64,000 bases of DNA from Runella zeae DSM 19591 (GCF_000423565.1 NZ_AUIF01000017.1:62001-126000), one strand, 5' to 3'. Numbered from the stretch's first letter, positions 8,920 through 18,593 are shown. Program-made: numbers and translations. Notes: generated by a model from the letters alone, not told the origin.

Positions 8920-11340
8920 TTATAACGTCGCTTTTTTGACCTCAAACGTCGCGGTTTTACTGCCAGCTTGACCGTCGTTTGTGAGTCCTTGCACCACTAT
9001 TTTGTAAGTTCCGAGCTGTTCGGAAGCATAAAAATTCACCGAAGCTTTTCCTTCGGCATTGGTCATCAATTGCGGCGACCAATGGAGCAAATTTCTAAAA
9101 TCTGGCACACGTGTTTTTTGGGCGGTTTCGGTATCATAGCGAGGAGCATAAAATTCTTTTTTGCCTTGCACTCCTTCGTAAGATAGCACCAAAGCGCGTG
9201 GGTCAATGGGAAACCCTGCCATATCACCTTTGTAAGTAGTATAGCTCACAATTCCCGAAAAAGACATGGTTCCTAAATAATAAAGCCCGTCTATCACTTC
9301 CAATTTTTTAACTTTCAAGGGGTCAAAAGCGATGATTTTGTCGGTATCAAACACCGGCACTCCGTCCATCAAAACCAGCGGTTCTTCCTCAAAAAGTACG
9401 TTGGGTTGCAATAAATCAACGACGCGAAAACGAAATTTGCCTTGTCTTTTCCGAACTACCACCCCTGGCACATATTCTCTCATTACTTCCTCCATCGTCG
9501 GGAATCGGGTATAGGCATCAAGCAAATACCTCTCATCGGGTTTGCCAAAAAACGCCAGTGTGTCCGTCTCTCCAGTGGTCATTTGTTGGGCCCATTTGGG
9601 CAAAAAAGCATTATAAGTCTGCATATTGATGCTTCGGGCCTGAAGGTTGTTTTTCCAAGTAGCATTCCACGCAAAAGACGGCAAAGTACGTACGCCAAAT
9701 TTGTCGGAAAAAGGGCTTAAAATTTCGATGCGAGAAGTAGTGTCTACTTGGGTATTGGTCTGCACGACCACTTCTTGCGAACCAAAAAAATGTTTCATTT
9801 CAAAAGCGATTCTTCCTTGCGCATCGCTGGTAGATACAAACAACTGAGGTCGTTTGGAAGGCGCTGCAAGATAGGTATTAACCCACGGCACGGGTGCGCC
9901 CGTTTGGGGATTTACCACTTTGCCTCGTATAAAATGTCCTCCATTTTCGGGTATATAATCAAATGAAAGCTTTTGTTTTTCAAGTACTTCATCCCAATTA
10001 AAACGCCGCCATCCGTGGGTAAGCATCAGATTGTCAAGGGCAGTGTTGGCGGTTTCGTCGGTATTGTTGAAATAATATTGGGGCGATTCAACATTGCCTT
10101 TTAAGTCAGACGAAAGCCCAAGGTAGCTTTCAATCATGGGATGATTTTCGACAGGCAGCGAATCTACCAGATAAACCGACACCGACAAATCCGCTAAAGT
10201 AGGGGTATTTCCCTTGCCTGTGGTTCCCAAATCAAGTTCAATTTTTTGGCGAGGGGCGTATTGACTTTTGTCAGTTTTGGCACTAATACTCAGGTTTTGA
10301 GCGGGGCGTTTGAAGTAAAGGCGTTCGCACAACGGTTTTTGGAGTTCGTCAAAAAGTGTAATAGAAGTGATGCCATCGGCCAAGTCGCTCTTGTTGATTA
10401 AAAACACCGACTGCCCCTCCTTCAATATCTTTTTTTCAGCGTATTTGGGGCTTCCTTTGGTATGAGCCAAGATATAAACGGAAGCATTGGAAGAAGCATT
10501 GGACACTACCTCCACCTTGAGCCACCGCGCCGTAGAGTCGGTGACTTTCAGTAAAAATCCTTTTTCTTGAACCGTAGGAAGATTATAAACTAGCCATTTT
10601 TTTTGCGCATCTTTCAGTAATACGCGGTACTTTTCACCCATCTGAGGTTTGAATTGAAAAGAGCCAATCCCAAACTTTAAAGGCTCAAATCGCACTACAG
10701 TATCGTTTTGCTGATTGACTATGGTGCCATCAAATTTGATTCCTTTTCCTGCTATATCTGTAGCTCTAAATCCTACCTTGCTTTCTAGACCTTGCACCAA
10801 CTGCCCTCCTTCGGGAAATAACTGCAAATCATAGGTTAAAGTAGGCGCTGCTGAAGGGATAAAGGTAGGCTTACTGAAAGGATTGGCAATGGTAATGGTG
10901 GTTTCAAAATAAAAATCAGGGCTAAAGTTTTTCATCCAGTTGGTATAACACCTTACAGAGTAATGTCCACTCTGCAAAAAAGGCGGGATGAAAAGCGAAC
11001 CATTTCCTTTACCTTTTTCAAGAGCTATTTTGGTTTGTAAAACTGGGTTATGCTCTTTGTCCAATACATCAAGGTAAGCTACTTTGCTCATGTCTAATGG
11101 ATGATGTAGCAAGGCATCTACACAAATGGCCTTAAACCAAATACTTTCTCCTACCACATAAAGGGGCCTATCAAGATGGACAAACATCTTTTCTTGCACA
11201 GCCCGCTGACTATGTTGGGTAAGCTTTTGGGGAAGATTTTGTTCTTGGCTTTTAGAGAGTGTTGGCATTCCTAAAAGGCTTAAAACCAACGCTATTTTGG
11301 CTTTCCAAGAGATATTTTTAAACGAAAAAAAAGTTTTCAT
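8920..11340 (-). CDS. Large secreted protein with alpha-2-macroglobulin-like and TonB-plug-like domains
   Basis: 806 residues from the ATG at 11340, which starts a signal peptide (MKTFFSFKNISWKAKIALVLSLLG). The N-terminal MFVHLDRPLYVVGESIWFKA segment is the MG2-type domain found in Bacteroidota relatives of alpha-2-macroglobulin. A carboxypeptidase-regulatory-like repeat (GKVVNPQTGAPVPWVNTYLA) lies near the middle, and a plug-like part (VLMDGVPVFDTDKI, then KKLEVIDGLYYLG) toward the C terminus. It has no thioester motif that I can see. It overlaps or abuts the DUF4249 gene upstream and is the last gene of a four-gene envelope operon. The exact role is unknown. Confidence 0.75.
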   Translation of the reverse strand: MKTFFSFKNISWKAKIALVLSLLGMPTLSKSQEQNLPQKLTQHSQRAVQEKMFVHLDRPLYVVGESIWFKAICVDALLHHPLDMSKVAYLDVLDKEHNPVLQTKIALEKGKGNGSLFIPPFLQSGHYSVRCYTNWMKNFSPDFYFETTITIANPFSKPTFIPSAAPTLTYDLQLFPEGGQLVQGLESKVGFRATDIAGKGIKFDGTIVNQQNDTVVRFEPLKFGIGSFQFKPQMGEKYRVLLKDAQKKWLVYNLPTVQEKGFLLKVTDSTARWLKVEVVSNASSNASVYILAHTKGSPKYAEKKILKEGQSVFLINKSDLADGITSITLFDELQKPLCERLYFKRPAQNLSISAKTDKSQYAPRQKIELDLGTTGKGNTPTLADLSVSVYLVDSLPVENHPMIESYLGLSSDLKGNVESPQYYFNNTDETANTALDNLMLTHGWRRFNWDEVLEKQKLSFDYIPENGGHFIRGKVVNPQTGAPVPWVNTYLAAPSKRPQLFVSTSDAQGRIAFEMKHFFGSQEVVVQTNTQVDTTSRIEILSPFSDKFGVRTLPSFAWNATWKNNLQARSINMQTYNAFLPKWAQQMTTGETDTLAFFGKPDERYLLDAYTRFPTMEEVMREYVPGVVVRKRQGKFRFRVVDLLQPNVLFEEEPLVLMDGVPVFDTDKIIAFDPLKVKKLEVIDGLYYLGTMSFSGIVSYTTYKGDMAGFPIDPRALVLSYEGVQGKKEFYAPRYDTETAQKTRVPDFRNLLHWSPQLMTNAEGKASVNFYASEQLGTYKIVVQGLTNDGQAGSKTATFEVKKATL

Positions 11341-11351
11341 AAAGAGCATTT

Positions 11352-12470
11352 TTATTGCCAAAAACTAGGTCTAATGATGGTGCCACCTCGCGTGCGGCAA
11401 TCCGTGCAAGCATGGTCGCCTGTGATATACTGCGGGACTCTTGCTCCCTCAGGCCAATACTCCGACAAAAGAAGGTCGGGACTTTTGATAGCCTCTGCTG
11501 CACTGAGGGTATCTGTCGGCACGCACCATTCGTATCGCCCCAATGAAGGAGTGATAAATATCCGTTGCTCTTGAGGTGCAACAGCACTAAAAAAACCAAA
11601 TATCAATTCTTGCGAATCACTAGTAGATTTGATATTGCCTGTGACTTGCGAAGGCTGCGGGTCAAACAAGCTGCCCGTAGTCTCGGTGGTTTTGGCGAGA
11701 TTGGTCCAGTATTCAAACCCTTCTTGCGTAAGTCCGTATTGTTTTACCAAAATGCTATACTTAACAAGCATTTTATTGCTCGAAGTCGGGACATTGGTGA
11801 TAGGAATATCTCGAATCAAATCTTGCGTAAGCTTTACAGTAGAAGCCAATAGAATCGTAGAAGGTTTTTCTGTACTCCAGCAAGTATTGATATTGTCGAC
11901 TCGGTCTATGATGGCATTGTTTTTAACTTCATACAAAGAATAGAGCGACATCCGGTATTCCCAAGTTTCTTCAAACTTCCACCGATAAAAACGGGTTTTG
12001 GCGCGCGGGTCGTGGGTATTGATGTTGATTTGGACGGCGCTTTTGTCGGCAGCTATTTTGTAAGTAATGCTATCAATAGGTGGGGTTTGTTTGACCTCTA
12101 CATACGATGAGACATATTCTTTACGAGTGGAAGTGCGGATACGAAGTCTAAACTGCTCGGCTTCATTAAAAGTCCTAGGAGCCAATCGATAAAGCCCTTT
12201 TCCTATTTCGGTAAAGTTATACACGCTTCCTTTATTTCCTTCTACAATTACTTGCGCTCCTACGGCAGCCGTAAAAGCGTTTTTGTTGGTCACGAGCTGT
12301 GTATAACTAAGCTGAATACGGCTACTGTCTTTTGCTCCTGTATTCAGAAATCCATCTACTACCAAAAACTTGTCAGCGGCCGTAACTTCAGGAGGTGAGA
12401 AGGGCACAATACAACCTTCTAATCCTAGCATCCCTATCAATACTGCCACAATCCCAAAAAAGGTTTTCAT
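11352..12470 (-). CDS. DUF4249 family outer membrane lipoprotein
   Basis: 372 residues with a lipoprotein signal (GLEGC, Cys20), followed by the family-typical start (FSPPEVTAADKFLVVDGFLN) and several immunoglobulin-like beta segments. DUF4249 proteins are regularly encoded next to TonB receptors that carry an STN or carboxypeptidase-regulatory domain, as here, 11 bases after the receptor gene. They are thought to be surface partners of the receptor; the ligand is unknown. Confidence 0.87.
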   Translation of the reverse strand: MKTFFGIVAVLIGMLGLEGCIVPFSPPEVTAADKFLVVDGFLNTGAKDSSRIQLSYTQLVTNKNAFTAAVGAQVIVEGNKGSVYNFTEIGKGLYRLAPRTFNEAEQFRLRIRTSTRKEYVSSYVEVKQTPPIDSITYKIAADKSAVQININTHDPRAKTRFYRWKFEETWEYRMSLYSLYEVKNNAIIDRVDNINTCWSTEKPSTILLASTVKLTQDLIRDIPITNVPTSSNKMLVKYSILVKQYGLTQEGFEYWTNLAKTTETTGSLFDPQPSQVTGNIKSTSDSQELIFGFFSAVAPQEQRIFITPSLGRYEWCVPTDTLSAAEAIKSPDLLLSEYWPEGARVPQYITGDHACTDCRTRGGTIIRPSFWQ

Positions 12471-12481
12471 AAGCTCTAAAA

Positions 12482-15253
12482 CTAAAATCTAAAATTATAA
12501 GTAATGGTTGGGATGGGTTGCCCAAAAATTGAAAGCATATATCCGTTTACGACTCCATTTTGGGTACGGAAATAAACAGACGAAGGATTTTTACGTCCCA
12601 ATAAGTTAAACACGGCAAAGGTCCAGGAGCTATGCGCTAGTTTTTTGATTTTGTGATTTCCTTCCACATTCATTGAAAAATCGACCCTGAAATAATCAGG
12701 AATCCTGAATTGGTTGCGGTCGGCATAATAAATCCGTGGCACACCTTCAAGTACATATTTGCCAATCGGTGGGGTATAAGGGCGGCCACTGCTATAGGTC
12801 ATATTGAACGAAAGACTAAAGCGGTGCGAAAACTTATAATTGCTCACCAGCGTAAAATCGTGCGGTTTGTCATAATTGCTTGGATAATATTCACCTTTGT
12901 TAGGTACATCTGAGGCGGTGGGGTCATCTGCTTTGAGCAGAGAGCGAGCATAGGTATAGCTTACCCATCCGTTGAGCTTACCCGTAAGTTTTTTCAGCAT
13001 CAATTCTACCCCGTATGCTTTTCCGGTGGTAGAAATGACTGCCGTCTCAATACGATGGTTGAGAATCAACGAATCGCCTCCTTTATAATCCAGAAAATGC
13101 TGAATGTTTTTATAATATGCCTCAATAGAAATCTCTAGTTTGTTGCCCCTCATGTTGCGATAAAGCCCCAAAGCCCACTGACTTCCTACTTGGGGTTTGA
13201 TATAAGGGTCGCTCAGTTTCCAAATGTCTGTTGGCGACATTACCATTGTATTGGTCAACAAATGAATGTACTGACGGGTGGTATTATAACTTACCTTGAG
13301 AGAGGTAGAATTATTCAGAAAATACCGCCCCGATACTCTCACCTCTGGTCCTTGGTAGGTTTTGATATTTTGGCCTGCTTTGTAAGTCTCGCTACCTGAG
13401 GCATAAGCCTTTTCGATAGGTAATCCTTCGGTATAAGTAGTGATGGTTTTGGGGCCTAAATAATTGAACATCGAAAAACGAATTCCACCCGCTAACGAGA
13501 GTCGAGGGCTTACATCAAACCTATCTTCGATATAAATCGCACTTTCGACGGCTTGCTCCGCCTCCATAACGTCGGGTATCAACAACGACTCCCCACCCGT
13601 CGGCTTGAGCGTGCCAGGGTGTAGTTTATAATGCGTAGAGGTAATCCCAAAATCGAGGGTATGCTGCCGATGCAAAAAGTAAGTAAAGTCTGCTTTTCCT
13701 TGAGTTTGGCTAATATCAAATTTCAAATTGAAGGCATTGATAGGAACCCTCTCACTGCCCACCGAATACTGATAATGGCTATACGCTCCTACGAAAACCC
13801 CATAAAGTTTAGAATTGAAAGTGTGCTTCCATTTGATAGATGCCAGATGATTTTGGTAACTATAGGCCGTATCCCCAAAAAGCTTGAATTGGTCTTTGCT
13901 CAGATAGCCCGTCAGAGAGATACTATTTTTCTCATTGATTTCGTGATTGACCTGGAGATTTATATCATAAAAAGAAGCAGTACTCTTATTAAAAGAATTG
14001 TTGTCTAATCTCCTAAACAACCAGTTTGAGTACGTAGTACGTCCTCCCAAAATAAAAGATGATTTTTCTTTGATAATGGGTCCCTCTACCGCAAACCGTC
14101 CTGTAAGGAGGCCTATTCCGCCGGAGCCCACAAACTTTTTCTTATTACCGTCGCGACTATTAATTTCCAATACCGACGATAGACGCCCGCCGTACTTGGA
14201 AGGAATGGTGCTTTTGTAGAGTTCAACTTCTTTAATCACGTCAGGATTAAAAGCGGAGAAAAAACCAAAAAGGTGAGAAGGGTTGTAAACGACTGCGTCG
14301 TTAAACAAAATCAGATTTTGATCCGTAGAGCCACCTCTTACGTTGAGTCCTACGCTACTTTCACTCACGGCCTTTACTCCCGGAAGGGTAAGGACTGTAC
14401 GCAATAAGTCTGTTTCGCCAAAAGCCGTAGGAACCTGCTTCATGGTCTTGATATTGAGCTTTACTTGGCCCATTTGGGTACCTGCTACGTTGGCATCTTT
14501 TCCCGCCGTAATCGATACCTCTTTCAAAGCCATTACACTTTCTTGCATTTCAATATCAAGCTTGCCATCGCCATATAGCACAATACGCCGATAGGTATCT
14601 CTCATGCCTATACTTTTTACTTTAAGGGTATGCTTGCCGCGCGGAATTGTCAACGAAAACAGCCCTAGCGCATCTGTCGAAGCTCCTATTGAGGGTGATT
14701 CGATATATACAGAAGCTCCTATGACAGGCTCACCCGTTTGAGAATTTCTCACATATCCTGTAAGCGTAGATTTTCCTTCAATGATTCGTTGACGTTGCAC
14801 GCCGATATTATACGTTTTGCTTTCTGCCGTAGACAGTAGCCTATCTTGCTCTTCGGTAGTAGGAGCTACGTACAGGTTTTTATCGGTTTCTTTTTCGGAG
14901 GTATTATTTTCAAACAAATCGGCGGGGAGCTCTGTAATAATCGCTTGGTCGGCTGTTACAAAAACCCGGTCTTTGTCATCAATCGAAAATTTGAAGTCAG
15001 TACCGTTGAATACCTGCAACAAGACCCTGACTAAAGGCTCATTATTGGCCGTTAGGGTTATTTTTAGACTATCAAGTTGCGAAGGGTCGTAATAGAAATA
15101 ACAACCTGTTTGGGTTTCGGCTTCTTTGACAAACTGCTCAAATCGCACGTCATTGAAGCGTCCTGTTATGTGCTTTTCGGATTTTGACTGAGCAAAAACT
15201 AAAGCATACCCAAACACAAAAAATAAAGTAAGAATCGTATAACGTTGTTTCAT
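12482..15253 (-). CDS. TonB-dependent receptor with N-terminal STN domain
   Basis: 923 residues. Signal peptide (to about residue 22), an STN (secretin/TonB short N-terminal) domain at about 45-110 (FVKEAETQTGCYFYYDP), a carboxypeptidase-regulatory-like domain at about 165-235 (GEPVIGASVYIESPSIG), a plug domain (about 265-370, LPGVKAVSESSVGLNVRGG, then SSVLEINSRDG) and a barrel ending in TITYNFRF. An STN domain is usually used to signal to an anti-sigma factor, yet no sigma or anti-sigma gene is next to it. Its start codon overlaps the stop of the upstream gene by four bases. Confidence 0.92.
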   Translation of the reverse strand: MKQRYTILTLFFVFGYALVFAQSKSEKHITGRFNDVRFEQFVKEAETQTGCYFYYDPSQLDSLKITLTANNEPLVRVLLQVFNGTDFKFSIDDKDRVFVTADQAIITELPADLFENNTSEKETDKNLYVAPTTEEQDRLLSTAESKTYNIGVQRQRIIEGKSTLTGYVRNSQTGEPVIGASVYIESPSIGASTDALGLFSLTIPRGKHTLKVKSIGMRDTYRRIVLYGDGKLDIEMQESVMALKEVSITAGKDANVAGTQMGQVKLNIKTMKQVPTAFGETDLLRTVLTLPGVKAVSESSVGLNVRGGSTDQNLILFNDAVVYNPSHLFGFFSAFNPDVIKEVELYKSTIPSKYGGRLSSVLEINSRDGNKKKFVGSGGIGLLTGRFAVEGPIIKEKSSFILGGRTTYSNWLFRRLDNNSFNKSTASFYDINLQVNHEINEKNSISLTGYLSKDQFKLFGDTAYSYQNHLASIKWKHTFNSKLYGVFVGAYSHYQYSVGSERVPINAFNLKFDISQTQGKADFTYFLHRQHTLDFGITSTHYKLHPGTLKPTGGESLLIPDVMEAEQAVESAIYIEDRFDVSPRLSLAGGIRFSMFNYLGPKTITTYTEGLPIEKAYASGSETYKAGQNIKTYQGPEVRVSGRYFLNNSTSLKVSYNTTRQYIHLLTNTMVMSPTDIWKLSDPYIKPQVGSQWALGLYRNMRGNKLEISIEAYYKNIQHFLDYKGGDSLILNHRIETAVISTTGKAYGVELMLKKLTGKLNGWVSYTYARSLLKADDPTASDVPNKGEYYPSNYDKPHDFTLVSNYKFSHRFSLSFNMTYSSGRPYTPPIGKYVLEGVPRIYYADRNQFRIPDYFRVDFSMNVEGNHKIKKLAHSSWTFAVFNLLGRKNPSSVYFRTQNGVVNGYMLSIFGQPIPTITYNFRF

Positions 15254-15963
15254 GGGTGAAGTTTGTCGTACTGAGTGGCTATTTCGATAAGCGCAAGTTC
15301 TTTGGCTTTACGGTATTTTATTTTTTTGTCTCTCAAATGCCGTTTTAAAGCCCTTTTTTCCTCTTTCAATAGTCCCAAAACCGCTTGTTTAGAGCGTACG
15401 ATATGATATTTGTCGTCTTTTTTGAGATAATAAAATGTTTTTTCTGGGAAGCTTACGGTCACTTTATTATTCTCTATTTGCTCCTGCCTTTGCTTGGTTC
15501 GGCGTACGATAAGCGCTGTTTTGCCACCGTACAGCAAATCATAAAAACCAGTTACACTGATTCCACTTTCCGGGTTTGCTTCTAATCTTACAAACTGATG
15601 CTCCAATACCCTAAAGCTTTTGATACGCTCACTTTGAAGCTGCACCAGACCGATTCTTTCTTGGTGACGGACTACCACTTTGTCTTTCACAATGTCGTAG
15701 AGCATATTTACAGGTTCATACAGCTGCCCGTCGTAGACTACTGAACCTTGCTCCCATGATTCGGTTTCAAAAAATTGATGGTCTTTAGAGCGACTGTCAT
15801 AAATATGGTAGCGATTGCCATTATACAAATGAGGTGACAGGCGAGTTTCGGCCTTGTAAAGCGCCAGAGGAGTATCGGCGATTGTGGCAGAGGGTACATT
15901 TTGCCCCTTTAAAGAAAGCACTGCGCAAACAGAGTACCCTAAAAACAGTAGAGTTTTGTGCAT
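15250..15963 (-). CDS. Secreted protein of unknown function, first gene of the TonB receptor operon
   Basis: 237 residues with a signal peptide (MHKTLLFLGYSVCAVLSLKG). The middle is beta-rich (GSVVYDGQLYEPVNMLYDIVKDKVVV), and the C terminus is strongly basic and helical (LLKEEKRALKRHLRDKKIKYRKAKE). I do not recognise a named family. The ATGA overlap with the TonB receptor gene shows they are co-translated, so it is likely a periplasmic or surface partner of that receptor. Confidence 0.75.
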   Translation of the reverse strand: MHKTLLFLGYSVCAVLSLKGQNVPSATIADTPLALYKAETRLSPHLYNGNRYHIYDSRSKDHQFFETESWEQGSVVYDGQLYEPVNMLYDIVKDKVVVRHQERIGLVQLQSERIKSFRVLEHQFVRLEANPESGISVTGFYDLLYGGKTALIVRRTKQRQEQIENNKVTVSFPEKTFYYLKKDDKYHIVRSKQAVLGLLKEEKRALKRHLRDKKIKYRKAKELALIEIATQYDKLHP

Positions 15964-16268
15964 AGAGTGTGAATAAAGCCGTTTTTTATTAAAAGTAGTA
16001 AAACTTTTATTTTACTTAGCTATAAATATAGTTGATTTTCAAAAACTTGAATATTTATTAGTGCTTACGCTTTCCAAGGGGAGGATGTTGCGTTTTTGTG
16101 TTTGTAAATAAGATTAAAATTTTAATTGATAATATTTTTTTACGCGGAGTTACATCGCGTTTTTTTTAATATTTCCTGTGAAACTCCGTTTCCGCTGTGG
16201 TTATAAGTATTGTTAAATAATTGCTTTTTTAAAAATACATACAAGTGATTAGGGGCTTAAAACACAAT
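15964..16268. other. AT-rich intergenic region
   Basis: About 300 bases without a gene. It must hold the promoter of the minus-strand TonB receptor operon, but I could not assign -33 and -7 boxes with certainty. Nothing else stands out. Confidence 0.4.
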
Positions 16269-16297
16269 AGCGGTGGCTCTAAATAAAAGCCACCGCT
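16269..16297 (-). terminator. Hairpin terminator after tolC-like gene
   Basis: Perfect 10-bp stem AGCGGTGGCT / AGCCACCGCT with a 9-base loop just downstream of the minus-strand TolC gene; the following T-rich stretch is weak. Confidence 0.65.
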
Positions 16298-16330
16298 GAC
16301 GGTATAAACATTCTAACCTAAAACGCTCTT

Positions 16331-17656
16331 TTAAAACTCCCACCTACCTTTTTGGTAGAAGTCGATGATTTGCCGCTGTAGGGCATATTCATAACGCGAC
16401 CGAATTTCGTTGGCCTGAGCTCGCGCCAAATTTGCCTTGGCCAAAGTATATTCAAAAACATTGGCCGTACCAGCCGCCAAACGGCTTTCGGCAGCGGCAA
16501 AGTTGGCCGTTAGCGATTCTACTTGACTTTTAGCCGCCGCATAGCGGTCAGTGGTAGCGGCTAGTTGTTGGGCTCCTTGCTCAATAGATTGACGTAGCAC
16601 CTGCTTTACTACATCTACCTGATTACGTGCCAATTGCTGCTGGGCTTTCACTACATCCACCCTTGGCCTAATCTGCCAACGCCCCATGATAGGTATATTC
16701 AGACCTAAGCTCAAGGAGCCGTTACGGGTTGCATCTAGTTGTTTGAAATAACTTCTTTCCGAATTAGAAGAGGCATAAAAAGCGCCAAAACTAGCCGACA
16801 AATCCACCGAAGGAAGCGCCGCTGCTTTGACAGCCTTAATCTGACTGGCAAAGCTACTAAGGCGTAGCTCGCCACTTTTTACCTCTGGAAAAGTCTTAAT
16901 AGCATCTTCATAAATAGCCTCGGCCGATGGGGGAGCACTCAAAGCGGTAGCCGCATCTTCTACGGGTTGGAAAACGGTGCTTTTATCGGGGGGCAAATTC
17001 ATCAATTGAAAAAGAGTAAGACGAGCTATTTCTTCGTTGTTTCGAGCCGTCACTTCGTCAAACTTATCATTGGCTAGTTGAGCTTTGATTTCATAGAGGG
17101 TATTGAGTGCCACAGTGCCCGCATTTACTTGTTTTTCGACCCGCTCTACTTGTTGCTGCGACGATGCCACCTGCTCTTGCGCTGCTTCATAAAGTGCTTT
17201 TGTGGCCAACACTTGCACATAAGCTTGTAACAAGCGAATAATTTGCTGATTGAGGATAGCCTCTTGGTTTTTCAGCGCGGCATCTCGCAGCGCAATACCT
17301 TGCTGAATTTGGTGCTGAATCTGAAATCCTTGAAAAATAGGCATTTGCATTCCTACTCCTATCCCGTTGGTATTGTACACTTGGTCGATGTACGAATTAG
17401 TAAAACGATCAATACTACGACCAAAATTTAGGTTTTGACCGGCATTGAAACCTAGCTGGGGAAGCTGAAGCGATTTGGTCTGCTGCAACTGCGCCCCGGC
17501 ACTTTGCGCCTGTAGCTGACTTTCGCGGTAAGTGAGGTTGTTTTTGGTTAACAATTCAACACACTCTTTGAGCGTCAAAGTCTTTTGTGCATAGCCACTC
17601 AAGGCTTGTAATAATGCACAACATAAAAGAATTTTAATTTTAGATGCTTTCATCAT
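16331..17656 (-). CDS. TolC family outer membrane efflux protein
   Basis: 441 residues: signal peptide (ILLCCALLQALSGYAQ), then TLKECVELLTKNNLTYRESQLQ, the usual TolC start, long alpha-helical coiled-coil repeats, a beta section (LSLGLNIPIMGRWQIRPRVD) and the repeat of the helical hairpin. TolC trimers form the outer membrane exit duct for efflux or export. It lies 36 bases after the ABC ATPase gene and is probably in the same operon. No membrane-fusion protein or permease gene is present in this cluster. Confidence 0.9.
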   Translation of the reverse strand: MMKASKIKILLCCALLQALSGYAQKTLTLKECVELLTKNNLTYRESQLQAQSAGAQLQQTKSLQLPQLGFNAGQNLNFGRSIDRFTNSYIDQVYNTNGIGVGMQMPIFQGFQIQHQIQQGIALRDAALKNQEAILNQQIIRLLQAYVQVLATKALYEAAQEQVASSQQQVERVEKQVNAGTVALNTLYEIKAQLANDKFDEVTARNNEEIARLTLFQLMNLPPDKSTVFQPVEDAATALSAPPSAEAIYEDAIKTFPEVKSGELRLSSFASQIKAVKAAALPSVDLSASFGAFYASSNSERSYFKQLDATRNGSLSLGLNIPIMGRWQIRPRVDVVKAQQQLARNQVDVVKQVLRQSIEQGAQQLAATTDRYAAAKSQVESLTANFAAAESRLAAGTANVFEYTLAKANLARAQANEIRSRYEYALQRQIIDFYQKGRWEF

Positions 17657-17692
17657 CCTGACAAATATACAATTAGACTACTACGTCATTTT

Positions 17693-18355
17693 TTAGGCAA
17701 TCCAGCCATCTTTTAATCTTATCACCCGATTACCGTATTCGGCATTTACTTCTGAGTGAGTGACTTGTACAATCGAAACGCCATCTTTTTGATTAAGTTC
17801 TTTAAACAACTCCATGATTTCTTTGGCTTGTTCGGAATGCAAGTTGCCGGTAGGTTCATCAGCAAAAATGATTTTAGGCTCATGTACAATCGCTCTGGCA
17901 ATACCCACAAGCTGCTGCTGCCCACCCGACAGCTGACTAGGGAACAAATCTTTTTTGGCAACGATATTGAAACGGTCGAGCAATTCGGCCACCCGACTTT
18001 TGCGCTCTGAGGAGGAGGTTCCTTTATACAACAAGGGCGTCTCTATGTTTTCATATACCGTGAGTTCATCAATCAAGTGATAAGCCTGAAACACAAATCC
18101 GATACGATGCCTGTGAAGCTCGGTACGTTTTTTTTCGCTAAGCCTATCTACTTTTTCGTCCATAAATAAGTACTGACCTTCGGAAGGCTCCTCCAACAAG
18201 CCCAAAATATGTAACAAAGTGGACTTGCCCGAACCAGACGGACCCATGATTGATACAAATTCTCCTTCTTGAATGTCTAGGTTAATATTTCGCAGTACGT
18301 ACGTTTTACCGAAACCTGCGGGATAATGCTTTGAAATACCGTTTAACTGAATCAT
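17693..18355 (-). CDS. ABC transporter ATP-binding protein (MacB/LolD-like)
   Basis: 220 residues from the ATG at 18355 (MIQLNGISKHY). Walker A GPSGSGKST at 38-46, Q-loop FQ at 89-90, signature LSGGQQQ at 142-148, Walker B IIFADEPTG at 162-170 and the H-loop QVTHS. The frame is open upstream to 18577, but the extra 74 residues are not family-like and would include the promoter. This subfamily powers MacB-type efflux and LolCDE-type lipoprotein release. The partner permease is not encoded next to it; TolC is the only neighbour in the unit. Confidence 0.92.
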   Translation of the reverse strand: MIQLNGISKHYPAGFGKTYVLRNINLDIQEGEFVSIMGPSGSGKSTLLHILGLLEEPSEGQYLFMDEKVDRLSEKKRTELHRHRIGFVFQAYHLIDELTVYENIETPLLYKGTSSSERKSRVAELLDRFNIVAKKDLFPSQLSGGQQQLVGIARAIVHEPKIIFADEPTGNLHSEQAKEIMELFKELNQKDGVSIVQVTHSEVNAEYGNRVIRLKDGWIA

Positions 18356-18395
18356 GAACCTTGCTGCTGAGTGATTAAAAATAATAATTAATAGT

Positions 18396-18413
18396 TTGCA
18401 TGAGTTGTGCCAA
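18396..18413 (-). promoter_or_regulatory. Sigma-54 (RpoN) type -24/-12 promoter
   Basis: Read on the minus strand: TTGGCACAACTCATGCAA. It matches the RpoN consensus TTGGCAC-N5-TTGC with one mismatch and exact GG-to-GC spacing. Transcription would start near 18386, about 30 bases before the ABC ATPase start at 18355. Confidence 0.7.
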
Positions 18414-18466
18414 TAACGCATCGTGCTGATAAACAAATAGTTAATTTGAAGTAGCTTAACAAAAAC

Positions 18467-18503
18467 GTCCGAAAACGGACAATATTTGTACGCCTTCGGA
18501 CGG
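18467..18503 (-). promoter_or_regulatory. Palindromic upstream activator site for the sigma-54 promoter
   Basis: GTCCG-AAAA-CGGAC (18467-18480) is a perfect palindrome about 80-95 bases upstream of the predicted start site; a further half (TTCGGAC, near 18494-18500) follows. The position fits an enhancer for a sigma-54 activator. Confidence 0.55.
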
Positions 18504-18536
18504 CTTATTGAAATCCTATACCTTAAAATGAAGACA

Positions 18537-18566
18537 CAAAAAAAGCCCAAAAAATGGGCTTTTTCA
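18537..18566 (-). terminator. Rho-independent terminator of msrA
   Basis: AAAAAGCCCA and TGGGCTTTTT pair around a short A-rich loop; read on the minus strand it ends in a T run, directly downstream of msrA. Confidence 0.85.
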
Positions 18567-18593
18567 ATCACTAACACTAAAGTTTCTAACTTC

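Noticed and set aside
11353-12000. Plus-strand ORFs opposite the DUF4249 gene
   Set aside because: Shadows of a well-supported minus-strand gene; no signal or family pattern.
18356-18577. N-terminal extension of the ABC ATPase
   Set aside because: Not family-like, and the sigma-54 promoter lies inside it.
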